64,000 nt of DNA from Leifsonia psychrotolerans (GCF_013410665.1 NZ_JACCFM010000001.1:2728001-2792000), one strand, 5' to 3'; shown: positions 53,633 through 62,011, counted from the first letter of the stretch. A program made the numbers and translations. Notes: a model not told the origin generated them from the letters alone.

Positions 53633-53671
53633 GCTCTCGGATCGGCACGCAGTGCGTGCCGATCCGAGAGC
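53633..53671 (-). terminator. Strong hairpin between binding-protein and ATPase genes
   Basis: Perfect 18-bp arms (GCTCTCGGATCGGCACGC at 53633-53650 and its complement at 53654-53671) with a 3-base loop. It lies 29 bp after the BMP stop and 45 bp before the ATPase start. Such an intra-operon stem usually protects or partly ends the transcript so that the binding protein is made in excess. Confidence 0.82.
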
Positions 53672-53699
53672 AACTGCCGCTTTAGGCGACGAGTGGACC

Positions 53700-54749
53700 C
53701 TAGCCCTGCAGGGGGTCGGGAATGGTGATCTCGCCATCGATGATCTTCTGCTTGGCAGCAGCGAGCTGAGCGACGACGTCCGGGTGCTCCATGACGGTGC
53801 ACTGGCTGGTTTCGGCATCCTTCGACAGGCTGACGATGTCCATTCCACCCTCGGCCAGTCCGTACGAGCTCACGCCTTCGGCCGTTCCGTCGAGGATCTT
53901 GCCGATCTCGGAGACAAGCACAACGTTCGCGTACTTGAGCGAGCCGTCGCCGACGACGCCGGGAGCGTCGGGGCACTGGTTCACGTCGACGCCGTAGCTG
54001 GTGAAGCTCTGTGCGTCAGCGGCTTCAAAGATTCCGCCGTTCGAGCCTGCTCCCACAGCGAAGATCTGGTCACGGCCGGTGGCGGCCATGGCGAGCGCCT
54101 GCTCCTTGCCCTTGGCCGGGTCGGCGAACGGGTTCGTTCCACCGATGAACAGCTGCGAGTCTTCGATTGCCGGGTTGACGCTCTTCGCGCCGAGCGCGAA
54201 GGAGTCGGTGTAACGGTGCAGGAAGGGGATGTCGACCGAGGCGACCGAACCAATCTTGTTGGTCTTGGTCAGCGCGCCGGCCTCGATGCCGAGCAGGTAG
54301 GACGGCTCGTACTCACGGAAAACGGCACAGTGCAGGTTCGCCGGTGCGTCTGCCGGGCAGGCGTCGATGAGCAGGAATTCCTGGTCGGCGTTGGCTTCGG
54401 CGAATTCCTTCGACAGGTCTTCGTAGTTGAAGCCCATCATCGTGATGACGTCGGGGGCTTCACCCACGGCAGCCTCAAGGTTCGCCCGTGCGGTCTCGGC
54501 GTTGTTCTGGCCTTCGAAGACCTTGGAGGTGCCGCCGAACTTCTTGGCTGCTTCCTCGATGCCGACCTTGCCGGACTCGAGGAACTTGTTGATGCCGATC
54601 GGCTCGAAGGTGACGTAGATGAAAGACTTCTCCGTCTTTCCGTTGCTTACGTTGTCACCCGTGGCAGCTCCGCCTGCGGAACAACCGGTCAGCAGGAGTG
54701 CTCCTGCCGCGATGGCTGCGGAGATCCCTACGAATTTATGCGTCTTCAT
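53700..54749 (-). CDS. BMP/PnrA-family nucleoside-binding lipoprotein
   Basis: A 349-residue substrate-binding lipoprotein: signal MKTHKFVGISAAIAAGALLLTGC with Cys 23, then the BMP fold (FIYVTFEPIGINKFLESGKVG; EPSYLLGIEAGALTKT; AVGAGSNGGIFEAA). BMP proteins of this group bind purine and pyrimidine nucleosides. Second gene of the operon behind mtnA, with a 24-bp gap. The ligand may be a 5'-modified nucleoside, given the downstream enzymes. Confidence 0.9.
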   Translation of the reverse strand: MKTHKFVGISAAIAAGALLLTGCSAGGAATGDNVSNGKTEKSFIYVTFEPIGINKFLESGKVGIEEAAKKFGGTSKVFEGQNNAETARANLEAAVGEAPDVITMMGFNYEDLSKEFAEANADQEFLLIDACPADAPANLHCAVFREYEPSYLLGIEAGALTKTNKIGSVASVDIPFLHRYTDSFALGAKSVNPAIEDSQLFIGGTNPFADPAKGKEQALAMAATGRDQIFAVGAGSNGGIFEAADAQSFTSYGVDVNQCPDAPGVVGDGSLKYANVVLVSEIGKILDGTAEGVSSYGLAEGGMDIVSLSKDAETSQCTVMEHPDVVAQLAAAKQKIIDGEITIPDPLQG

Positions 54750-54773
54750 GGATGTTGTTGCCCCTTCGTTTGG

Positions 54774-55799
54774 TTAAACAGTACGCGTTGGACCGAGGTC
54801 GACATTACGCATGGTCTGGCCAAGAGCCGGCCGAACGATGCGACGATCGGTCACAATTGCCGTGATCAGATCGTGCGGCGTCACGTCGAACGCCGGATTG
54901 ACGGTGCGCGTGCCCTCGGGAGCGGTGCGCAGACCGGCGAAGTTGGTCACTTCCTCTGAACCGCGGTCTTCGATCTCGATGTCCTCACCGGTCTCGGTGT
55001 TGACGTCGACCGTGGACTCCGGAGCGACAACAATGAACGGCACGCCGGCACGCTGTGCGGCGAGCGCGAGCGAGAACGAGCCCACCTTGTTGGCCGTGTC
55101 GCCGTTGGCGGCAATGCGATCGGCGCCGATGAAAACGGCATCCGCGATTCCGCGCGAGAGCAAGAATGGGCCGGCCGAATCGACGAGGAGACGGAACGGT
55201 GCACCCATCTGGGTGAGCTCCCAGGCCGTCAGACGAGCGCCCTGCAGCAGCGGGCGAGTTTCGACCGGGAATGCTTCTTCAAGCCAGCCCTGTTCGAAGA
55301 TCGTCTGGATGACGCCGAGCGCCGTTCCGCGCTCGACCGCGGCCAGGCCACCGGTGTTGCAAATGGTCATGATGCGGGCCTTCTCGCGCGTGACGAGCGA
55401 GCGCACCAGGTCGGCCCCGTAGAGGCCCATCGAGATGGATGCGGCGACGTCTTCATCGCGAATGGCGAGCGCCTCGGTCAGAACGGCCGCCGGCCCCTCG
55501 TCAATGCGCTTCATCACACGGTCGACGCCCCAGGACAGGTTGACGGCGGTCGGACGCGCTTCGCGCAGCAGCGCAGCGTTCGCATGCACCTCGTCGAGGC
55601 TCGACGCCTGCTGGGCAATCATTGCCACACCGAGGGCACCGGCTACACCGAGGGCCGGCGCGCCGCGCACGGCCAGACGCTGGATGTCGACGATCAAATC
55701 GTCCAGCGTGGTGATCCGTCGCTTCTCGAGTGCGCCGGGCAGTCGGGTCTGGTCGATGAGCTCAATAGCTCCATCAATCCAGTCGATGGTGCGAACCAT
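54774..55799 (-). CDS. mtnA: MtnA-type 5-methylthioribose/5-deoxyribose-1-phosphate isomerase
   Basis: About 341 residues. The catalytic Cys is in MTICNTGGLAAVERGTALG, and the catalytic Asp in FIGADRIAANGDTANKVGS, the two diagnostic motifs that separate MtnA from eIF2B relatives. It isomerises a 5-modified ribose 1-phosphate to the ribulose 1-phosphate. None of mtnK, mtnC, mtnD or mtnX occurs nearby, but aldolases do, so this copy probably serves an aldolase route rather than methionine salvage. First gene of the importer operon, directly behind operator site B. Confidence 0.92.
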   Translation of the reverse strand: MVRTIDWIDGAIELIDQTRLPGALEKRRITTLDDLIVDIQRLAVRGAPALGVAGALGVAMIAQQASSLDEVHANAALLREARPTAVNLSWGVDRVMKRIDEGPAAVLTEALAIRDEDVAASISMGLYGADLVRSLVTREKARIMTICNTGGLAAVERGTALGVIQTIFEQGWLEEAFPVETRPLLQGARLTAWELTQMGAPFRLLVDSAGPFLLSRGIADAVFIGADRIAANGDTANKVGSFSLALAAQRAGVPFIVVAPESTVDVNTETGEDIEIEDRGSEEVTNFAGLRTAPEGTRTVNPAFDVTPHDLITAIVTDRRIVRPALGQTMRNVDLGPTRTV

Positions 55800-55820
55800 G
55801 TGTTTCCTTTCGGTTGACAG

Positions 55821-55833
55821 ATGTCATACAACT
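55821..55833. promoter_or_regulatory. Operator site B of the proposed nucleoside regulon
   Basis: ATGTCATACAACT on the plus strand (AGTTGTATGACAT relative to mtnA), 22 bp upstream of the mtnA start codon. It matches site A (43839) and site C (58599) at 11 of 13 positions each. Nearby CGGTTGACAGATGTC supports a repressor-type position over the promoter or start of mtnA. Confidence 0.6.
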
Positions 55834-55910
55834 GGGGCCAGCCTAGTATTTGCCCTCGAGCCCGTCAACAAACCAAAGCAACCTGCCAGATCACGATGTG
55901 ACCCGCCCTG

Positions 55911-57137
55911 TCAGCGCGGGCGTGGCACGATCTTCGAAGTCCAGAGTCCGCTGAAAAGAATCAGCGTCGCCGCACCGGTCACGACCCAGAATGCGTGCGA
56001 ATATCCGGATGCGTCGGCGAGCGCCCCGGCGATCGGCGCGCTCACTGCGGTGCCGGCCACGAGTCCGCTCGACATCAGTGTCATCACAACCGTCACACGA
56101 TCGGTCGGGGCGGTGTACGACGCGACGGCGAAGATGCTCACCAGAGCCGGCCCGACGCCGAGGCCGATGCAGAACATCGTGATGAGCAGCGCCGGAACCG
56201 AGTGCACCATCGGCAGGAAGAGTGAGCCCATGAGCACGATTGCGGCACCGGCGACCCAGCGCCACGGCAGCCAGAACCGGGAGGGCAGCGCGGCGGTGGC
56301 CAATGCCGTCAATGCCGAGCCGATTCCCATCGCACCGTAGAGGAAACCAGCGTCGGCGACGTTGCCTCGCTCCCCGGCAAAGGCCGTCACGGCGGTCAGC
56401 ATCGCACCGAACACCATACCCACGCTCAACATGCCGAACACGGGCACCGAGACCCGGGGGTTGAAAAGCTTCTTCATCGGGGTGCGCAGGGCGCGCGCGA
56501 TACCGTTCGGTTTCACCGCCTCGACGGTTCGGTGGTTCGCAAACCAGCTCACGAAGATGAAGGTCACGACGGCGGCCACAATCAGTGGGGAGTACTCGCC
56601 CCACACGAGTGCGGCGGCACCCACCGCGACGGGTCCGAAAACGAAGGTCAGTTCATCCGCCATCGACTCCCAGCCCATCGCGGCGGCGAGCGTGCGGTCG
56701 GCCCCCGGAGCACCATGCTGTGCCTGCACCAGGGCGATCCATCGTGCCCGCGCCAACGGCCCGACCTGCGGTGCGCTGAATCCGATCAGGAACGACAACA
56801 GCAGAATGAAGCCCAGGTGACTGTCGATCTTCACCAGTCCGACGAGACCGAGCATGACAAGGCCGTTGAACACTCCAACCACCTGCACCACCACACGTTG
56901 CCCGTAACGATCGGCCAGGGCGCCGACCAGCGGCGCTCCGATGGCCGAACCGAGGCCCAGCGCGCCCGAGGCGATTCCGCCCTCGCCATAGGAATCCCGA
57001 GCCCAGGCGACAAGCAGCGTGACACCGACCGTGAACATGGCCAGAGGAAACCGCGCCAGGAAGCCCAGTGGCAGAAAGACGTAGCCGGCAAGCCGCGGCA
57101 ATCCGCGGTAACCACCGCGCTGGTCGTCGCTCGTCAC
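55911..57137 (-). CDS. Major facilitator superfamily transporter
   Basis: A 408-residue carrier with about twelve helices; the loop motif between helices 2 and 3 is LVGALADRYGQRVVVQ and a second like it is absent. The Arg-rich C-terminus is short. It is two bases from the amidohydrolase on the same strand, so they are co-transcribed, probably from the promoter with operator site C. Likely imports the deaminase substrate or exports its product (for example a free base). Confidence 0.85.
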   Translation of the reverse strand: MTSDDQRGGYRGLPRLAGYVFLPLGFLARFPLAMFTVGVTLLVAWARDSYGEGGIASGALGLGSAIGAPLVGALADRYGQRVVVQVVGVFNGLVMLGLVGLVKIDSHLGFILLLSFLIGFSAPQVGPLARARWIALVQAQHGAPGADRTLAAAMGWESMADELTFVFGPVAVGAAALVWGEYSPLIVAAVVTFIFVSWFANHRTVEAVKPNGIARALRTPMKKLFNPRVSVPVFGMLSVGMVFGAMLTAVTAFAGERGNVADAGFLYGAMGIGSALTALATAALPSRFWLPWRWVAGAAIVLMGSLFLPMVHSVPALLITMFCIGLGVGPALVSIFAVASYTAPTDRVTVVMTLMSSGLVAGTAVSAPIAGALADASGYSHAFWVVTGAATLILFSGLWTSKIVPRPR

Positions 57138-57139
57138 GG

Positions 57140-58477
57140 TCAGCCCTCGTGCGCGGCCGAGTGTGCGAGCAGCGAGGCGGCCGCGAGCTCTCGCAGGATT
57201 GTGGGCTCATCCGCCGTCAGCAGTGCACGATCGCGCACCACGACACGGCCGTCGCTCACCGTGTGTCGCACGTCAGACGCCGATGCGCCATAGACGATGC
57301 GCGACCACGGGTCGGGGGTCGGCGCACTCGCGAGGGTGTCGGTGTGCACCACCTGGATGTCGGCGCGCATGCCGACGGCGAGGGTGCCGACATCCGTCAG
57401 CCCGAGGCTGCGCGCACCGTCGGCGGTGCCGAGACGCACGGCACGCTCGGCGTTGATCAGTGTCGGGTCCTGCGAGACGCCCTTGTGCAGAAGCGCGGCC
57501 ATGCGCACCGTCTGCATCATGTCGAGGCTGCCCGTGGATGCCGCGCCGTCGGTGCCGAGCGCGACGCTCGCTCCCGCGGCGAGCAGGTCGGGCACGCGCG
57601 CAATGCCGCAGGCGATCTTGAGGTTCGAAATGGGCGCGTGCGCGACGGTGGCGCCGATGCGGGCGATCGTGGCGATCTCGTCGTCGGTGAGGTGCACCGC
57701 GTGGGCGAGAACCGTTGTGTCGGTGACCAGTCCAGCCTCATCGAGGACGGCGAGTGGGCGGGCGTCGTGCTGTGCGGCGACGAGGGCGATCTCGCCGCTG
57801 CTCTCGGCGCAGTGCGTGTGGATGCGGGCACCGAACCGGGCCGCGAGTTCGCTCACGCGACGCAGCTGTTCGCTGCCCAACGTGTACGCGGAGTGCGGCA
57901 TGAGCCAGAGGTTGTCGTTGGGCGCATCCGCACGGTTCTCGGTCAGGATTCGTTCGGCCTGCACGAGCATGGCGTCGAAGTCGTTGCCCTCGGGGTCGAC
58001 GTCGCCCATCAGCGTCGGGCCGTTGATCAGGCGAAAGCCCAGCTCGCGGGCGACGGCACGCGAGGTCTGCGGGTACCAGTACATGTCGAGGGCCGTCGTG
58101 GTGCCGCCCAGCAGGCTCTCGGCCATTGCCGCGCGGGCGCCGATCGCAACGGTCTCTGCACTCAGAACGCGACGCTCTGCGCCGATCAGACGGTCAAGGA
58201 AGGTCTCGAGCGTGACGTCGTCTGTCGCACCCCGGAACAGGTTCATGGCGAGGTGCGCGTGGGTGTTCACCCATCCCGGCAGCGCACTGCACCCCGCGCC
58301 GTCGAGCACCTCCGTGGCGGTGTAGCGGGCCGAGATCTGCGGCTCGTCGCCGATGCCCACGATCACGCCGTCGTTGATGGCGATCGCACCGGCCGTGATC
58401 ACGGTGCCCGCCTCATCGACGGTGAGAATCGTGTCGGCTCGAACAATCAGGTCAATGGATTCGCGCGTCTCGGTCAT
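57140..58477 (-). CDS. MTA/SAH-type nucleoside deaminase (amidohydrolase)
   Basis: A 445-residue amidohydrolase of the TrzA/MtaD group. Metal and catalytic residues: HXH in NTHAHLAMNLFRGATDD, the His in HTHCAESSGE, and Asp in LGTDGAASTGSLDMMQ. Members deaminate 5'-methylthioadenosine, S-adenosylhomocysteine, or 5'-deoxyadenosine. Deamination to the inosine form before phosphorolysis would fit the neighbouring phosphorylase. Divergent from the aldolase gene, across operator site C. Chlorohydrolase-type substrates cannot be excluded from sequence alone. Confidence 0.87.
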   Translation of the reverse strand: MTETRESIDLIVRADTILTVDEAGTVITAGAIAINDGVIVGIGDEPQISARYTATEVLDGAGCSALPGWVNTHAHLAMNLFRGATDDVTLETFLDRLIGAERRVLSAETVAIGARAAMAESLLGGTTTALDMYWYPQTSRAVARELGFRLINGPTLMGDVDPEGNDFDAMLVQAERILTENRADAPNDNLWLMPHSAYTLGSEQLRRVSELAARFGARIHTHCAESSGEIALVAAQHDARPLAVLDEAGLVTDTTVLAHAVHLTDDEIATIARIGATVAHAPISNLKIACGIARVPDLLAAGASVALGTDGAASTGSLDMMQTVRMAALLHKGVSQDPTLINAERAVRLGTADGARSLGLTDVGTLAVGMRADIQVVHTDTLASAPTPDPWSRIVYGASASDVRHTVSDGRVVVRDRALLTADEPTILRELAAASLLAHSAAHEG

Positions 58478-58598
58478 GGTGGCTCCTTCTGTAGTGCGGG
58501 GAATGCTCCCCCGCAGAACACGCGCACCACGCGACCAACACCATCGGTGTGAACTTCGGTCTCAGCCTCGGCCGTGGCCGTGCGCGGACGTCAGTGAC

Positions 58599-58611
58599 AG
58601 TTGTAGGACAA
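58599..58611. promoter_or_regulatory. Operator site C of the proposed nucleoside regulon
   Basis: AGTTGTAGGACAA in the 227-bp gap between the divergent deaminase and aldolase genes. It matches the complement of site A at 11 of 13 positions. A weak promoter (TTCGAC at 58618, TAGAGT at 58640) lies just downstream toward the aldolase. Confidence 0.55.
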
Positions 58612-58704
58612 GTGACGTTCGACGACGTGTTGATTTTGCTAGAGTATGGCCCACCGTCGCAGTTCGTCAAATAGTTTTGAGTGCCGCCACCTCGAGAGGC
58701 CACC

Positions 58705-59334
58705 ATGCAATTCCATCACACAGACCTTGTCGATCAGCTGATCGCCGCGGGCCGTACCGTCGTCGAACGCGGCCTCGCCCTCGCCAGCGGCGGCAACCTC
58801 TCGGCCCGCGTTCCCGGCTCCGACAGTTTTATCGTGACGCGCTCCGGGGCCTGGCTCAACAGTCTGGTCCCGGACGACTTCTCGGTGCTCGGCCCTGACG
58901 GCCAGGTGATCTCCGGCAGCGCGCATCCGTCGTCGGAGTGGAAGCTGCACGCCTACAGCTACCAAGCCCGTCCCGATGCGAATGCGATCGTGCACGTGCA
59001 CCCGCAGATGGCCGTGTTGCTGGATGCGCTCGGCGCCGAGATTCGCCTGATCACGCTGGACCACGCCTATTACGTGCGGTCGGTCGGTCGAACCCCTTAC
59101 TACCCGAACGGTTCCGACGAGCTGGCGCGCACGGCTGCCGAGCAGGCACGCGAGCACGATTGCGTGATTCAGGGCAACCACGGCTGTTCGACGCTGGGGG
59201 CGAATGTCGAGATGGCACTGCGGCGCGCGCTGAACCTTGAGGAGGCGGCGACTCTCACCTACCGCGCCCTCGCCCTGGGCGACACGACGACGGCGTTCCC
59301 GCGCGACGCGTTTGAGGGGCTCGCGCACAGCTAG
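58705..59334 (+). CDS. Class II aldolase family protein (ketose-1-phosphate aldolase or MtnB-like)
   Basis: About 209 residues from ATG 58705 (GAGAGG seven bases upstream; a GTG at 58681 is less likely). Signature GLALASGGNLSAR, catalytic Glu in SAHPSSEWKLH, zinc ligands in AIVHVHPQMAVLL and a further His in QGNHGCSTLG. The fold covers 5-deoxyribulose/5-methylthioribulose-1-phosphate aldolases and the dehydratase MtnB, which is of the same length. Without mtnC/mtnD nearby the aldolase role, giving DHAP and a short aldehyde, is preferred. Confidence 0.86.
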   Translation: MQFHHTDLVDQLIAAGRTVVERGLALASGGNLSARVPGSDSFIVTRSGAWLNSLVPDDFSVLGPDGQVISGSAHPSSEWKLHAYSYQARPDANAIVHVHPQMAVLLDALGAEIRLITLDHAYYVRSVGRTPYYPNGSDELARTAAEQAREHDCVIQGNHGCSTLGANVEMALRRALNLEEAATLTYRALALGDTTTAFPRDAFEGLAHS

Positions 59335-59399
59335 CTGAGCGCCGATCGGCTCGGAAACGCCCCGTTGCCGAGCCCCCGCCCTGACCGTAGTGTCACAGC

Positions 59400-60389
59400 A
59401 TGACGACTCGAGAAGTGCGATTGACGTCGCTGCCCCACGGCAGTATCACGGCCGAGAACTTTGGCGTGTTCGACGCCGACATGGGCCGGGCAGAATCAGG
59501 ACAAGTGCGGGTGCGAGTGCGGCGCCTGGGAGTCAATGCCGGTCTTGCCGGGCGGATCGGCGGCTCGGCAACGGCGTACGGTCCCGGAATCGGCGTGGGC
59601 GATGTTCCCGCCAGCGATGCCATCGTCGAGGTCATCGACTCGACCGACCCCGCCTTTCGACCGGGAGATCTGGCGGTGGGAAAGAGCCCGTGGCGAATCG
59701 AGTCGGTGCTCGACTCCGCCGACCTGCGCGCGATACCCCGTCCGAAATCCGACGACGAGCTCACCTCGTACCTGACGATCCTCGGGCACGTCGGGTTCAC
59801 CGCCTACACGGGCTTGACCCAGTTCGGCGAGGTGCGCTCCAGTGACGTTGTCGCAATCTCCGGGGCGGCCGGCGGTGTCGGCAGTTGCGCGGTTCAATTC
59901 GCCAAGGCCCGCGGCGCGACCGTCATCGGCATCGCGGGTTCCGCACAGAAGGTCGCGCTGTTGACAGACGTGCTCGGTGCCGACCGCGCCATCAACCGCC
60001 ACGACGGAGCGGTCGTCGACCAGTTGCGCCACGCGGCGCCCGGCGGAATCGACCTGTTCTACGACAACGTCGGCGGGGAACAACTCGAGGCCGCCCTCGA
60101 GGTCTTGAACCCGCACGGGCGCGTGGTGATTTGCGGGGCCATCGGGCAGCCAGCCGGCCCTGCTAACTACCGCAACCTGATCTATCAGGAACTGACCATG
60201 CGCGGGTTCACCGTCACGGCGCACGAGGAGGGCCGCCCGGCCTTCGAGGCCGAAGTCGGTGCCTGGCTGCGCGAGGGAGTGGTGCAGAGTGTGCACACGC
60301 TCTACGCCGGCCTGGACAGAATTCCGGATGCGTTCGCGTCGATGCTGAGCGGCGGAACGACGGGGCGGGCCATCGTCACACTGGACTGA
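59400..60389 (+). CDS. MDR-family NADP-dependent oxidoreductase
   Basis: A 329-residue medium-chain dehydrogenase/reductase without zinc ligands. The cofactor site is ISGAAGGVGSCAVQFAKARGATVIGIAGSAQK. It resembles PTGR/curcumin-reductase-type enone reductases, which reduce activated double bonds. It stands alone after the aldolase gene and may not belong to the nucleoside group. Start ATG 59400. Confidence 0.87.
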   Translation: MTTREVRLTSLPHGSITAENFGVFDADMGRAESGQVRVRVRRLGVNAGLAGRIGGSATAYGPGIGVGDVPASDAIVEVIDSTDPAFRPGDLAVGKSPWRIESVLDSADLRAIPRPKSDDELTSYLTILGHVGFTAYTGLTQFGEVRSSDVVAISGAAGGVGSCAVQFAKARGATVIGIAGSAQKVALLTDVLGADRAINRHDGAVVDQLRHAAPGGIDLFYDNVGGEQLEAALEVLNPHGRVVICGAIGQPAGPANYRNLIYQELTMRGFTVTAHEEGRPAFEAEVGAWLREGVVQSVHTLYAGLDRIPDAFASMLSGGTTGRAIVTLD

Positions 60390-60422
60390 CACCCACGCTG
60401 ACAGCGGTGTTATTGTGCGGAT

Positions 60423-61028
60423 ATGGCTACTGTTCTCGCATGGCTAGCCGGATCCGGTGTTGTGCAAGGGATCATCATGGGCGCCACTCTGTCGTTCCTG
60501 ACCGCGATCCTCATCCTGAACGCCGTGGGCCGAAGAATCACAACGACCGTCAACGGGTGGAGCGCCATCCGTGCCTGCGGCCAAGCTGACAACGGACTCC
60601 TCGTGCGCGCCGCCTGCGCCAAAGCGCTGCCGCTGGTCAACGTTTTTGAGGAGGCCGCGTATTGGACGACGACGACGGATGCCTCCGGGCAGAAGCTGGC
60701 CGGCCGATATGGCTACGTCCTGCGCTTTGCAGCCGGGCAGCTTCCGCCGAATGACGCCTTCTGGTCGCTCACTCCGACCGATGTCGCCGGGTACATGGTG
60801 AACAATTCCGCTCACCGCTCGAGTGTGGGCGACCGTTCGAATCTCGCAAAAAATGTCGACGGCTCGGTCGATATCTACCTTCAGCATCAGGCCCCGGCCG
60901 GGCGCGAGCGCAACTGGCTGCCCACTCCGGCCGCAGACTTCAAGCTGATGCTCCGCGTGTACCTGCCCGGTGGGTCGATTCTCGACGGCACGTATCAGGT
61001 GCCGCCCGTCGTCAAGGAGCTGAGATGA
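60423..61028 (+). CDS. DUF1214 domain protein with N-terminal membrane anchor
   Basis: About 201 residues. An N-terminal helix (VLAWLAGSGVVQGIIMGATLSFLTAILILN) is followed by a soluble domain (GRYGYVLRFAAGQLPPNDAFWSLTP; DIYLQHQAPAGRERNWLPTP) characteristic of DUF1214. In most bacteria DUF1254 and DUF1214 are one polypeptide; here they are split into two coupled genes, with DUF1214 first. Function unknown. Four-base overlap (ATGA) with the next gene. Confidence 0.85.
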   Translation: MATVLAWLAGSGVVQGIIMGATLSFLTAILILNAVGRRITTTVNGWSAIRACGQADNGLLVRAACAKALPLVNVFEEAAYWTTTTDASGQKLAGRYGYVLRFAAGQLPPNDAFWSLTPTDVAGYMVNNSAHRSSVGDRSNLAKNVDGSVDIYLQHQAPAGRERNWLPTPAADFKLMLRVYLPGGSILDGTYQVPPVVKELR

Positions 61029-61687
61029 ACCGTCTCATTCTGAGGAACGGCCCTCGCGTTACAGCTGTCATCCTGATCATTTTTGCCTTTGTCGTCTACC
61101 AGCGGATCTCTCGCGGATGGAGCGACGTCGTCGTACTCGCCATCGCCGCAGTCATCGTGTGGGCGATCGGCGTACCGGCGTTCATCCTGCTCTGGCCGCG
61201 TCTGACGGTCGGCGGCTATAAGAGGGCGATCGTCAAGCGTGGCTTCGGTGCCGGCCCGATCCCCGTGAACACCCTGTACGCCGTGCCCCACACCTCTTCC
61301 CCGACCGGATCGTATGGGAGCCTGATGGCCACCGGAGCCGACGACTTGCTCTACCTGGGCGGCTGGCTCGACGTGAGGGGCGGGCCCCACGTGCTGCACG
61401 TGCCCAACATGGCCGGCCGCTACTACAACGTGCAGTTCACCGATCCGTCGGATGGCGCCAATTTTGCCTACGTTGGCACACGGACGACGGGAACCGAGGC
61501 CGGCGATTATCTTCTCACCGGGCCCGGCTGGACGGGCACCGTTCCGAACGGCCTGACACGGATCGCCGTGCCGCACACTTCCGCCCTCGTCATCGGCCGC
61601 GTCTTCGTTGCGAGCGAGAGCGACCTTCCGGTTGCCTACTCGTTGGCGCAGCAAATCCAGCTGGCGCCGCTCACTCAGCAGCGCTGA
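61025..61687 (+). CDS. DUF1254 domain protein with membrane anchor
   Basis: A 220-residue partner of the DUF1214 protein. Two N-terminal helices (VTAVILIIFAFVVYQR; VVVLAIAAVIVWAIGVPAFILLWP) and a soluble DUF1254 domain (NTLYAVPHTSSPTGSYGSLMA; LHVPNMAGRYYNVQFTDPSDGANF). The translational coupling and separate anchors suggest a two-protein envelope complex. No enzymatic motif is known to me. Confidence 0.85.
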   Translation: MNRLILRNGPRVTAVILIIFAFVVYQRISRGWSDVVVLAIAAVIVWAIGVPAFILLWPRLTVGGYKRAIVKRGFGAGPIPVNTLYAVPHTSSPTGSYGSLMATGADDLLYLGGWLDVRGGPHVLHVPNMAGRYYNVQFTDPSDGANFAYVGTRTTGTEAGDYLLTGPGWTGTVPNGLTRIAVPHTSALVIGRVFVASESDLPVAYSLAQQIQLAPLTQQR

Positions 61688-61839
61688 ACGAATCAAGCCT
61701 CGTTCGACCAGTGCACCCCACACCAACAGTGTCAGCGCATCCGTCGACTCTCGCCAATGCGGTCGAGTTCCGCTCGCGCACCTGCACAATTCGACCGCAG
61801 CGGACGAAGTGGGCGGGCCGGACACCGTGCGGACACAAC

Positions 61840-61870
61840 AAAAAACCCCGTCTCTATCGAGACGGGGTTT
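61840..61870 (-). terminator. Terminator of the disrupted tRNA-Arg gene
   Basis: AAACCCCGTCTC (61843-61854) and GAGACGGGGTTT (61859-61870) around a TATC loop, with a T tract on the minus strand past the stem. It lies just downstream (minus strand) of the tRNA-Arg 3' half, so it was the natural terminator of that tRNA gene. Confidence 0.88.
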
Positions 61871-61875
61871 ATCTG

Positions 61876-61918
61876 TGCGCCCGGAGGGATTCGAACCCCC
61901 AACCTTCTGTTCCGTAGT
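61876..61918 (-). other. attL: 3' half of a tRNA-Arg(ACG) gene
   Basis: Read on the minus strand, it runs from the anticodon loop CTACGGA through ACAGAAGG, the T-arm GGGGGTTCGAATCCC and the acceptor end TCCGGGCGCA; no CCA is encoded. The 5' half is absent: bases beyond 61918 do not form D-arm or acceptor 5' strand. Together with the integrase at 62772 this marks the left attachment site of an element integrated in the tRNA gene; the intact tRNA should lie at the far right end, outside the window. Confidence 0.82.
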
Positions 61919-62011
61919 CCACCCTCCGAACAGGGCGAGCCCGGCGCCGCTCGTTGCCCCGTTCTTGCTCGCGTTTGCCCTGGTCAACGCGGCCATTCAG
62001 GGGGTACGCGC

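Noticed and set aside
61876..61918. Complete tRNA gene
   Set aside because: Only the 3' half from the anticodon loop on is present; no D-arm or 5' acceptor strand can be found to the right.
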